Of a DNA stretch of 64,000 nucleotides, positions 24,450 through 30,847 are shown piece by piece (the stretch's first letter is position 1; each line of letters starts with the position of its first letter). The position numbers were made by a program, and so were the translations under genes. The notes below the pieces were generated by a model. That model was not told where the DNA came from. It searched no databases and saw only the letters and a program-made list of their open reading frames with translations. The DNA comes from Micromonospora sediminimaris. Its GTDB lineage: Bacteria > Actinomycetota > Actinomycetes > Mycobacteriales > Micromonosporaceae. Location of the stretch: contig FOLJ01000003.1 in assembly GCA_900112325.1 (NCBI GenBank), positions 1 to 64,000 of the forward strand. The letters are read 5' to 3'.

Positions 24450-25223
24450 TCACCGAGCGCGCCAGTAGGCCAGCGCCGCCACCTGCTCCTTGCCGACGCC
24501 CAGCCCTCGCCGCAGGTGTCTGACAATGCTGCGGGTGCTGGCCGCCTCGCAGGCCACCCAGTACAGGCCGTCCTCCTGAGCGGCGGTCAGGGCGGCGGTG
24601 ACGGTGTCCACCAGGTGTTGACCCTCGTCGCGGCGCGGCACCCACACCACCTCGTCGTGTGGCCGGGTACGCAGCGGCAGGTTCCGCTCGCCATCATGGG
24701 CGTACTCGAGCCAGATGCTCGCCGACACCGGCCCGGCGGCGTCGAGCAGGCTGTTGACCGCAGGCAGGGACGCCGCGTCGCCGACCAGGTAGAGCCGGCC
24801 GGGCACCGGTTCGGGGAGCGTGAAGGAGCTGCCCTGCACGGTCGCCTCGATGGTGTCTCCGGGCCGAGCCGTCGTGGCCCAGCGCGCCGCGCAGCCGTCG
24901 TGCAGGGCGAACACGAGCTGGAAGCGCCCGCTGTCCGCGTCCGGGTCGACAAGGGTGTATGCCCGCTGGTGGGGTCGGCCCTCGTTGTCGAACCACAGCC
25001 GGATCCACATGGTGGGGTGCACACCGCAGGTACGCAGCAGGTCGCCCCCGTCGACGAGCAGCCGCTGGTAGCGGTCTCCGACGGGTTCGTTCTCCAGGAC
25101 GGTCAGCTCAAAGTTCCGGCCCCCGAACGCCTTGAGTACGAGGGCTTCCCAGTTGCGTTTCACACGGTTCTCCACTGTGGATGCGGTTCGGGCGATGAGG
25201 AGCCTGCCGACCCTCGATGGCAC
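24450..25223 (-). CDS. Siderophore-interacting protein (FAD ferric-siderophore reductase)
   Basis: The product of up to 257 residues belongs to the SIP/ViuB family of cytoplasmic flavoproteins that reduce and free iron from imported ferric siderophores. HQRAYTLVDPDADSG contains the FAD-binding RxYT motif, GRLYLVGDAASLPAVNSLLD the flavin/NAD part, and LYWVACEAASTRSIVRHLRR the typical C-terminal element ending in YWR. The start is not certain: GTG 25223 gives the longest product, and GTG 25163 with GGAGAA immediately before it is possible. It is second in the iron-boxed operon and supplies the iron-release step for the siderophore made downstream. Confidence 0.88.
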   Translation of the reverse strand: MPSRVGRLLIARTASTVENRVKRNWEALVLKAFGGRNFELTVLENEPVGDRYQRLLVDGGDLLRTCGVHPTMWIRLWFDNEGRPHQRAYTLVDPDADSGRFQLVFALHDGCAARWATTARPGDTIEATVQGSSFTLPEPVPGRLYLVGDAASLPAVNSLLDAAGPVSASIWLEYAHDGERNLPLRTRPHDEVVWVPRRDEGQHLVDTVTAALTAAQEDGLYWVACEAASTRSIVRHLRRGLGVGKEQVAALAYWRAR

Positions 25224-25274
25224 GTCCCCGGGCGAGGCCGGGCGACTGCTGACGGGCGGGCGTGGGCGTCGGGC

Positions 25275-25850
25275 TCAGGGCCGAGCGGCAAGTGGCAGTG
25301 CCCGCACCAACATCCGGTGCGAGCGCCAGCCGGGGAACGGCACGAGGTCGCCGACGTGGTCGAACCCGGTTCGTTGCAGCGCGTGCCACACCCGGGTGTT
25401 GGTCTCGGCGACGGCGAGTGACACCCGCTCCTCGCGCCGTCGGGCCAGCAGCTCGACAGTCATCCGGAATCCGAGCCGGTGGCGGCGGTACTCGGGCAGC
25501 ACGAACGCCTCGCAGACCGCGAAGGTGCGGCCCGGCCACTCGATCGCCAGGTCGGGATCCTTGGCGGAGGTCAGATCGCGCCACCAGAGGGTCTCCGGTG
25601 GTAGCGGGCAACCCATGACCGTCCCCACGAGCCGGCCGTCGACGTACCCGAGCGCCGCCTCGAAACCGGGGGCCTCGGCGGTCCGCCGCAGGCGTTCCTC
25701 CACCGTCGGCACGGTGTGGTCGACCAGGTGCAGGTCGGCGGCGTGCACGCGGCGGTAGACCTCGGCCAGCGCCGGGATGTCGACCTGGTCGGTGGTGACG
25801 ACGGCGCTGTGCAGACCGTCGATCGCCTCGGACACAGCGGGCGACGACAT
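25275..25850 (-). CDS. GNAT family N-acetyltransferase, first gene of siderophore operon
   Basis: The 191-residue protein has the GNAT fold: EVYRRVHAADLHLVDHTVPT at the N-terminus, VGTVMGCPLPPETLWWRDL mid-protein, and the acetyl-CoA loop region FVLPEYRRHRLGFRMTVELL (R/Q-x-x-G/A variant), then LQRTGFDHVG. ATG 25850 follows GGGGAGGGTTC. An iron box and promoter lie directly upstream. It may acylate a siderophore intermediate or be a resistance/transport accessory. Known vibrioferrin operons do not need such an enzyme, so a modified product is possible (inference). Confidence 0.82.
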   Translation of the reverse strand: MSSPAVSEAIDGLHSAVVTTDQVDIPALAEVYRRVHAADLHLVDHTVPTVEERLRRTAEAPGFEAALGYVDGRLVGTVMGCPLPPETLWWRDLTSAKDPDLAIEWPGRTFAVCEAFVLPEYRRHRLGFRMTVELLARRREERVSLAVAETNTRVWHALQRTGFDHVGDLVPFPGWRSHRMLVRALPLAARP

Positions 25851-25870
25851 GTGAACCCTCCCCGAACTTT

Positions 25871-25888
25871 GGTTAGGCATACCTAACC
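25871..25888 (-). promoter_or_regulatory. Iron box (DmdR/IdeR) overlapping siderophore promoter
   Basis: GGTTAGGCATACCTAACC is an inverted repeat with arms GGTTAGG/CCTAACC and fits the actinobacterial iron-box consensus. On the minus strand TTGCCC, 17 bp, TTAGGT forms a promoter whose -10 lies inside the box, about 20-35 bp before the GNAT start. Repression under iron-replete conditions is the expected behaviour. Confidence 0.88.
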
Positions 25889-25954
25889 AGCCGGTCGGCG
25901 TTCGGGCAAGTCTGGAGGATCGGGTCGGTGGTACGCGGCGTGGTGCGGCGTTGG

Positions 25955-26362
25955 TCAGGCTGCGGGTCGCAGGTCGGCCAGCAGCCGCTCGACCCGGGTA
26001 CGGATCTCGTCACGGATCGGGCGCACCGCCGCCACGCCCTTGCCGGCCGGGTCGTCGAGCTTCCAATCCTCGTAGCGCTTGCCGGGAAACACGGGGCAGG
26101 CGTCACCGCAACCCATGGTGACGATGACGTCGGAGGACTCCGCAGTCGCGTACTCAAGGAGCTTGGGGGTCTGGTTGGTGATGTCGATGCCCACCTCGCG
26201 CATGGCCGCGACGGCTGCCGGGTTGATCGTCTCGGCGGGCGCGGAGCCGGCGGAGCGGACCTCGACGGTGTCGCCGGCGAGGTGGCGCAGCCAGCCGGCG
26301 GCCATCTGCGATCGGCCGGCATTGTGTACGCAGACGAACAGGACGCTGGGCTTGTCGGTCAC
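25955..26362 (-). CDS. arsC: Arsenate reductase, LMW-phosphatase type
   Basis: The 135-residue enzyme reduces arsenate to arsenite. The P-loop CVHNAGRSQ (CX5R, about residues 11-19) binds arsenate. VTMGCGDACPVFPGKRYEDW supplies the downstream cysteines that relay the disulfide. In a mycothiol-producing host, reduction by mycothiol/mycoredoxin or thioredoxin is plausible. GTG 26362 is preceded by GAAAGG. It is the last gene of a minus-strand arsenic operon, 55 bp after the aquaporin. A second, longer ArsC lies two genes upstream. Confidence 0.92.
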   Translation of the reverse strand: MTDKPSVLFVCVHNAGRSQMAAGWLRHLAGDTVEVRSAGSAPAETINPAAVAAMREVGIDITNQTPKLLEYATAESSDVIVTMGCGDACPVFPGKRYEDWKLDDPAGKGVAAVRPIRDEIRTRVERLLADLRPAA

Positions 26363-26417
26363 GAGGTGCCTTTCTGCGGTGCGGGGGTCGTGGCTGGCGG
26401 TCGGTCGTGCGTGGAGG

Positions 26418-27161
26418 TCATGGGTGTCGGCTCGCGGTCGCCTGGTCGTCGGCCGGCACGACCACCTGGTCGGCGGCGGCACCGGCGTCCGGGTAGAGGG
26501 CCGCCAGTAGGCCGACACCGACGGCGAGACCGACGACCTGGGCCACCACGAAGCCCGGTACGGACGTCGGGGCGATGCCGGCGAAGGTGTCGGTGAACGC
26601 CCGGCCGACCGTGACGGCGGGGTTGGCGAACGACGTGGACGAGGTGAACCAGTAGGCGGCTCCGATGTAGGCGCCCACGGCGGCCGGCGCCACGGTGGCG
26701 CGGCCGGACCGGGCCAACGCGAAGATCAGCAGGACCAGGCCGGCGGTGGCGACGACCTCACCGAGCCACAGGTTGCCACCGCTGCGGTCCCGGCCGGAGA
26801 AGCTGACCGCGCTCAAGTCGAACATCAGGTTGGCCAGCACCGACCCGGCGATGGCCCCGGTCACCTGTGCCGCGACGTAGCCGGCGAGATGCCGGGGGGA
26901 GAGCCCGGTGCCCGAGCGGCGGCCGAGCAGCCAGTCGGCGGCGGAGACGACCGGGTTGAAATGAGCGCCGGAGACCGGCCCGAACATCAGGATCAGTACG
27001 CCGAGGGCGAAGGCCGTGGCGATCGAGTTCTGCAGCAGTTGCAGGCCGACGTCGTCCGGCGACAGGTCGGTGGCCATGATGCCGGAGCCGACCACGGCGG
27101 TGACCAGCAGGGCGGTGCCGGTGAACTCGGCCAGCAGGCGCCGCGGGAGCGCGATGGTCAT
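26418..27161 (-). CDS. MIP/aquaporin family channel, AqpS-like
   Basis: The 247-residue membrane protein has six hydrophobic helices and two half-helix loops, NPV (69-71, HFNPVVSAADWLLG) and NPA (180-182, SFANPAVTVGRAF), the hallmark of MIP channels. It sits between two arsenate reductases, the arrangement known from Sinorhizobium aqpS-arsC, where arsenite made by ArsC leaves through the channel down its gradient. No ArsB or Acr3 pump is present in the window, which supports this role. It follows the upstream gene by 22 bp. Confidence 0.9.
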   Translation of the reverse strand: MTIALPRRLLAEFTGTALLVTAVVGSGIMATDLSPDDVGLQLLQNSIATAFALGVLILMFGPVSGAHFNPVVSAADWLLGRRSGTGLSPRHLAGYVAAQVTGAIAGSVLANLMFDLSAVSFSGRDRSGGNLWLGEVVATAGLVLLIFALARSGRATVAPAAVGAYIGAAYWFTSSTSFANPAVTVGRAFTDTFAGIAPTSVPGFVVAQVVGLAVGVGLLAALYPDAGAAADQVVVPADDQATASRHP

Positions 27162-27183
27162 CGGTTGTGCTTCTCCTCGATGG

Positions 27184-27843
27184 CTATCGGGTGGGAACGT
27201 TCAACTCGTCGAGGAGTCGCCGTACCCGCCGCTCGATCTCGTCGCGGATCGGCCGGACATCGTCGACGTCGAGGCCGGCAGGGTCGGCAAGGTCCCAGTT
27301 CTCATAGCGGGTCCCCGGGAAGACCGGGCAGGCGTCACCGCAGCCCATGGTGATCACCACGTCGGCGGCGCGGACCACCTCGTCGGTCCAGGGCTTGGGG
27401 AACTCGTCCGAGATGTCGATACCGCGTTCGGTCATGGCCGCCACGGCGGCGGGATTGATCTCGGTGCCCGGTTCGCTGCCACCGGACCAGGCCACGGCCC
27501 GATCGCCGGCCAGGTGGGTGAGGAACCCGAGAGCCATCTGCGAGCGGCCGGCGTTGTGGGTGCACAGGAACAGGACGACGGGCCGGCCGTCACGGTGGTG
27601 GCCTTCGACGCGGGCCAGTGCCTGTAGTCGCTGGCGGGCGAAGCGTTCGGCGAGCAGGGGCAGGTAGTGGGGGATCCGACCGTCGACGGCGAACTGGTTG
27701 TAGCTGCTGTGCAGGAAACGTTCGATCGTCTCGGTGCCGTACGTGCCGTGGAACTCTTCGGCGAGGCGGGTTGCGGCCGTACGCAGGGCCAGACGTTGAT
27801 CGACCGAGAGGTCTGGTCGGGAACTGCGGGTGAGGTGGGTCAT
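27184..27843 (-). CDS. arsC: Arsenate reductase with N-terminal three-helix domain
   Basis: The 219-residue protein has an N-terminal helical domain of about 80 residues (RLAEEFHGTYGTETIERFLH, LPLLAERFARQRLQALAR) and a C-terminal LMW-phosphatase/ArsC domain with P-loop CTHNAGRSQMALGF and MGCGDACPVFPGTRYENWDL. This two-domain form is common in actinobacteria. Its ATG at 27843 overlaps the stop of the ArsR-fusion gene (ATGA) with CGGAGA upstream. The apparent longer frame further upstream is out of phase with the real neighbour and is spurious. Confidence 0.9.
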   Translation of the reverse strand: MTHLTRSSRPDLSVDQRLALRTAATRLAEEFHGTYGTETIERFLHSSYNQFAVDGRIPHYLPLLAERFARQRLQALARVEGHHRDGRPVVLFLCTHNAGRSQMALGFLTHLAGDRAVAWSGGSEPGTEINPAAVAAMTERGIDISDEFPKPWTDEVVRAADVVITMGCGDACPVFPGTRYENWDLADPAGLDVDDVRPIRDEIERRVRRLLDELNVPTR

Positions 27844-28526
27844 CGTGGGTCTCCGGGTAGGACGGCGGGAGCGAGCCGGGCGACCCGGTCGGCGAGGTCG
27901 GCGTAGGCGGACTCGAACGCCTCGTCGGTGTCCATCCGGACCGGGTCGGGCACCGACCAGTGCAGCCGGGGGCGTAGCTGGTCGGTCAGTCCCTCGTGGG
28001 CGTTGTCGCAGACGGCGATGACGAGGTCGTCGCTGCGCACGACGTCGGCGACGTGGGCGGTGCCGGTGGGGTCGAGGTCGAGGTGGTGGCGGTGGGCCAC
28101 GGCGACCGCGCGGGGGTGGACCCGGGCCGCCGGTTGGGTGCCGGCCGAGGCGGCGGCACCGCGGGTGCGGTGTCGCCACAGCGCGGCGGCGAGCTGCGAG
28201 CGGGCCGAGTTGTGAGTGCAGACGAAGACCACCCGACCGACCCCGGTCAGCCGGGGGGTGGCGAGGGCGGCGAGTGCTTCGGGGCGCAACTGGAGGTAGG
28301 TGCGCCGTCGGTCGCCCTCGGAGCGGACCTTCACCACCAGGTCGGCCTGGGTGAGGACCTTGACGTGATGGGCGACCAGGTTGGTCGGCATGTCGAGCCG
28401 GTTGGCGATCTCGCCGGGCGAGGCGTCACCGAGGGTGAGCGCGTCAACGATCGCCAGGCGCGCCGGGTCACCGAGTGCGGCATGGGTGCGCGCTCGCGCC
28501 GCCAACGAAGAAAGCTCAACCTCCAT
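27840..28526 (-). CDS. ArsR-type repressor fused to LMW-phosphatase/ArsC-like domain
   Basis: The 228-residue protein joins an ArsR winged helix (about 5-90; ALGDPARLAIVDALTLGDAS, NRLDMPTNLVAHHVKVLTQA) to an LMW-phosphatase-like domain (about 98-225) with P-loop CTHNSARSQLAAALW. The helix-turn-helix part contains no cysteine, so it lacks a classical ArsR arsenite site. Sensing may instead involve the phosphatase half, which keeps CX5R. It is the first gene of the operon and likely its autoregulator. The start at ATG 28526 is close to a good promoter. Confidence 0.88.
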   Translation of the reverse strand: MEVELSSLAARARTHAALGDPARLAIVDALTLGDASPGEIANRLDMPTNLVAHHVKVLTQADLVVKVRSEGDRRRTYLQLRPEALAALATPRLTGVGRVVFVCTHNSARSQLAAALWRHRTRGAAASAGTQPAARVHPRAVAVAHRHHLDLDPTGTAHVADVVRSDDLVIAVCDNAHEGLTDQLRPRLHWSVPDPVRMDTDEAFESAYADLADRVARLAPAVLPGDPR

Positions 28527-28533
28527 AGACTCA

Positions 28534-28562
28534 ACTATTGCTGACTAATTCTCGCCCGTCAA
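28534..28562 (-). promoter_or_regulatory. Promoter of arsenic operon
   Basis: On the minus strand TTGACG (plus coordinates 28557-28562) and AATAGT (28534-28539) are separated by 17 bp. The predicted start lies at or next to the ATG at 28526, so the mRNA has almost no leader. The imperfect inverted repeat TAGTCAGC...GAGTCTA across the -10 may be the operator. Confidence 0.5.
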
Positions 28563-28603
28563 GCTTGTGTTCCGGGTGGCCGCAACTCCTCGGCCGATGT
28601 GAT

Positions 28604-28945
28604 TCAGCAGCAGTTCGTCAGATAGGAGCGCAGGTCCGACAGGGCGGTCAGGGCGCCCTCTGGGTCGGCCCGGTACAGCACGGTCTTGCCGTCGCGACGT
28701 GACCTGACGATCCCGCCGCGTCGCAGTAGCGTCAGTTGCTGCGACGCGGTGGCCTGGCTGACGCCGACCCGCTCGGCCACTTCCCCTACCGAGAGTTCCG
28801 CGCCGGCGGAGAAGAGCATCATCATCCGCTGTCGGGTGGGGCTGCCGAGGGCCTTCAGGAACTCCTGGGTCTGCGGTGCGAGGTGCCAATCGGTTCCGTC
28901 GGTGACCGGCGTCCCGGGGGATGTGTCGGCGGCGCTGTCGCTCAT
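28604..28945 (-). CDS. arsR: ArsR family repressor
   Basis: The 113-residue winged-helix regulator has EFLKALGSPTRQRMMMLFSA, the HTH VGEVAERVGVSQATASQQLT and wing RRDGKTVLYRADPEG. There is no cysteine in the recognition helix. The only vicinal pair is the C-terminal LTNCC (112-113), a likely arsenite or organoarsenical site of the atypical kind. ATG 28945 follows AGGTGG. It is divergent from the flavoprotein gene, and a perfect inverted repeat between the two starts is a plausible operator. Confidence 0.9.
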   Translation of the reverse strand: MSDSAADTSPGTPVTDGTDWHLAPQTQEFLKALGSPTRQRMMMLFSAGAELSVGEVAERVGVSQATASQQLTLLRRGGIVRSRRDGKTVLYRADPEGALTALSDLRSYLTNCC

Positions 28946-28973
28946 CGTTCCACCTTTCCCTCAACCAGCCATT

Positions 28974-29007
28974 TTGTCATTCAACGAAATGACGATATGG
29001 TCGCGGC
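28974..29007 (+). promoter_or_regulatory. Promoter and ArsR operator for flavoprotein gene
   Basis: TTGTCA (28974-28979), 16 bp, TATGGT (28996-29001) form a promoter ending 6 nt before the GTG at 29008, suggesting a leaderless mRNA. GTCATT (28976-28981), 6 nt, AATGAC (28988-28993) is a perfect inverted repeat lying in the spacer, ideally placed for repression by the divergent ArsR. Confidence 0.6.
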
Positions 29008-30105
29008 GTGCGCCCCTCCAACGACCCTCTCATCGTCATCGGTGCAGGCCAGTCCGGCCTCGCCGCCGCCCGCGCCGCTCTCACCGCTGGTCTGCGACCG
29101 ATCGTGCTGCACGCTGGCGCCGAGCCGGTGGGGTCCTGGCCGGACTACTACGACAGCCTCACCCTCTTCTCGCCCGCCCGCTACAGTTCCCTGCCCGGCC
29201 TGCCCTTCGGTGGTGACCCTGACCGTTACCCTCACCGGGACGAGGTGGTCGCCTACCTCCGACGCTGCGCGCGGGTGCTGGACGCCGAGATCCGCAACCG
29301 GACCCGGGTCGTCGCGGTACACGGCCGTGCTGACGGGGGATACCTCGTCCGAACCGACACCGGCGACGAAATACCCGCCGCCGGTGTCATCGCCGCTACC
29401 GGTTCCTTCGGCAGACCGCACCTGCCCAGCTTGCCCGGCCAAGCCGACTACGCGGGAGACCTACGCCATGTCGCCCACTACCGCCGGCCACAGGCGTACG
29501 CGGGTAGGCGGGTCGTGGTGGTGGGCGCTGGAAACTCCGCCGTCCAGGTCGCCTACGAACTGGCCATGCACGCCCGGACCACGCTGGCCACCCGAGAGCC
29601 GGTCCGGTTTCTGCCGCAGCGGATCCGGGGTCGCGACCTGCACCACTGGCTACATGTCACCGGCGCGGACCGCCTTCCACGGTCCGCCGTCACCCGGCTG
29701 ATCCGGCACGCCGCCGTGCTGGACACCGGCCGCTACCGCGACGCCCTCGCCTCTGGTGCGCTGCCCCGACAGGAGATGTTCACCGCCTTCACCCCCGACG
29801 GTGTGCGCTGGCGCGACGGCACTACCGAAAAGGTCGATGCTGTCATCTTCGCCACGGGCTACCGCCCGGACCTCGACTACCTCAGTCCGCTCGGGGTGGA
29901 CCGCAACGCACCCCGGCAGGTCGGTGGAGTGTCGACGACCCATGCCGGCCTTGCCTACCTTGGCCTGGAGTTCCAGCGCTCCTTCGCCTCGAACACGTTG
30001 CGCGGTGTCGGACGCGATGCGGCACACGTCATGAACGCGGTCGTCGCGCAGTTACGCGGGGAAAGTAGTCGGCCAGCGGCTCGCCCGCCCGATGCAGGTC
30101 GGTGA
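29008..30105 (+). CDS. Flavin-dependent monooxygenase-like protein, ArsO-like
   Basis: The 365-residue flavoprotein has an FAD-binding GxGxxG (VIGAGQSGLAAAR, 10-22), a second dinucleotide site (VVVVGAGNSAVQVAYELA, about 170-187) and FATGYRPDLDYL near the C-terminus, the layout of class B flavin monooxygenases and bacterial ArsO proteins. It is divergent from an ArsR gene, and an ArsR-type operator covers its promoter, so an arsenic-related role (for example arsenical oxidation) is likely but unproven. Its last 77 nt overlap the 3' end of the convergent DUF6879 gene. Confidence 0.82.
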   Translation: MRPSNDPLIVIGAGQSGLAAARAALTAGLRPIVLHAGAEPVGSWPDYYDSLTLFSPARYSSLPGLPFGGDPDRYPHRDEVVAYLRRCARVLDAEIRNRTRVVAVHGRADGGYLVRTDTGDEIPAAGVIAATGSFGRPHLPSLPGQADYAGDLRHVAHYRRPQAYAGRRVVVVGAGNSAVQVAYELAMHARTTLATREPVRFLPQRIRGRDLHHWLHVTGADRLPRSAVTRLIRHAAVLDTGRYRDALASGALPRQEMFTAFTPDGVRWRDGTTEKVDAVIFATGYRPDLDYLSPLGVDRNAPRQVGGVSTTHAGLAYLGLEFQRSFASNTLRGVGRDAAHVMNAVVAQLRGESSRPAARPPDAGR

Positions 30106-30631
30106 CCACCTGCCGGCACGCCCGGGCCAGGTCCGCGTCGGCGTAGCGGTCCGCGCCGACGAGTACGCCGTCGACGTCGTAACGCACCTCGTAGAGCGTC
30201 TCGTCGGCCACCGCGACGAGTTCCGGCAGCGGCTCGCTGACTTCCAGTGGCGCGACCTGTGGTGGCCCGACGATCCGGACATCGGTGCCGCACTCCGCCC
30301 TGATCCGCAGCACGTGCAGGTTCCACCGCACGTACTCGCTCAGCGGCGGCTCCACCACCCGAACCCAGTGCAGCCTGATCGCGTGCCGGGCCATCCGCCG
30401 GTGCTCGGCGGCTATCTGCTGCCGGTCGGCCTGGAGCAGCCGCATCGACTCCGGCCAGTCGCCCCGGGCGAACGCCTCCCACACCGCGTAGCCCGGCTCC
30501 TGGAAGTGCTGCCGTCGTTCCAGCTTCCAGATGTGCGCGCCGTCGACGGCCCAGAACCGCTCCCAGAAGTCCGTCAGGTACTCCTCCCGCGCCAGCCGTC
30601 TCCCGGTCGCCTGATTGAGCAGATCCCGCAC
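30029..30631 (-). CDS. DUF6879 family protein
   Basis: The 200-residue soluble protein matches the actinobacterial DUF6879 family: an N-terminal LTDFWERFWAVDGAHIWKLE, GDWPESMRLLQADR, then VRVVEPPLSEYVRWNLHVLR and LYEVRYDVDGVLVGADRYAD. These genes often accompany XRE/TPR regulators, but here the neighbour upstream is the RiPP-like operon, separated by a strong hairpin. GTG 30631 follows GAGAGGTGAGG. The 3' end overlaps the convergent flavoprotein gene by 77 nt. The function is unknown. Confidence 0.75.
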   Translation of the reverse strand: MRDLLNQATGRRLAREEYLTDFWERFWAVDGAHIWKLERRQHFQEPGYAVWEAFARGDWPESMRLLQADRQQIAAEHRRMARHAIRLHWVRVVEPPLSEYVRWNLHVLRIRAECGTDVRIVGPPQVAPLEVSEPLPELVAVADETLYEVRYDVDGVLVGADRYADADLARACRQVVTDLHRAGEPLADYFPRVTARRPRS

Positions 30632-30672
30632 GGCCTCACCTCTCTGTCTCGATACCGTCACCTTCCCGGGGG

Positions 30673-30712
30673 CCGCCGGCTCGGCGCGACCGGAATCGCG
30701 TCGAGCCGGCGG
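30673..30712 (-). terminator. Strong terminator after RiPP-like precursor gene
   Basis: CCGCCGGCTCGGCGCGA (30673-30689) and TCGCGTCGAGCCGGCGG (30696-30712) pair over 17 bp with one G-T wobble and a 6-nt loop. It starts 11 bp beyond the stop of the minus-strand 39-codon gene and marks the end of that operon. Confidence 0.8.
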
Positions 30713-30722
30713 TCCCTCGGCA

Positions 30723-30842
30723 TCAGCCGGACGGGTTGCTGCTCAGCGCGGTCGTCTCGATCTTGTCGAGCTTGCGGATTTCGATCTTGTCGAGCTTGCC
30801 GGCCTGCGGCTTGTCGGCCTTGCGGCCGTCCGTCTTCTGCAT
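30723..30842 (-). CDS. 39-residue RiPP-like precursor peptide with duplicated KLDKIE motif
   Basis: The peptide begins MQKTDGRKADKPQAG, continues KLDKIEIRKLDKIE (two copies of KLDKIE, residues 16-21 and 24-29) and ends TTALSSNPSG. It starts at ATG 30842 with a perfect AAGGAGG 8 nt upstream; the M50 gene's stop lies only 5 nt before the ATG. A charged repeated leader-like part followed by a short Thr/Ser/Asn/Pro core, and genes for two RRE-bearing proteins upstream, fit a ribosomally made, modified peptide. There is no cysteine, so thiazole or lanthionine formation is excluded. The C-terminal glycine would suit activation by the E1-like ThiF protein. I know no characterised family with this sequence. 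Confidence 0.75.
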   Translation of the reverse strand: MQKTDGRKADKPQAGKLDKIEIRKLDKIETTALSSNPSG

Positions 30843-30847
30843 GCGGT

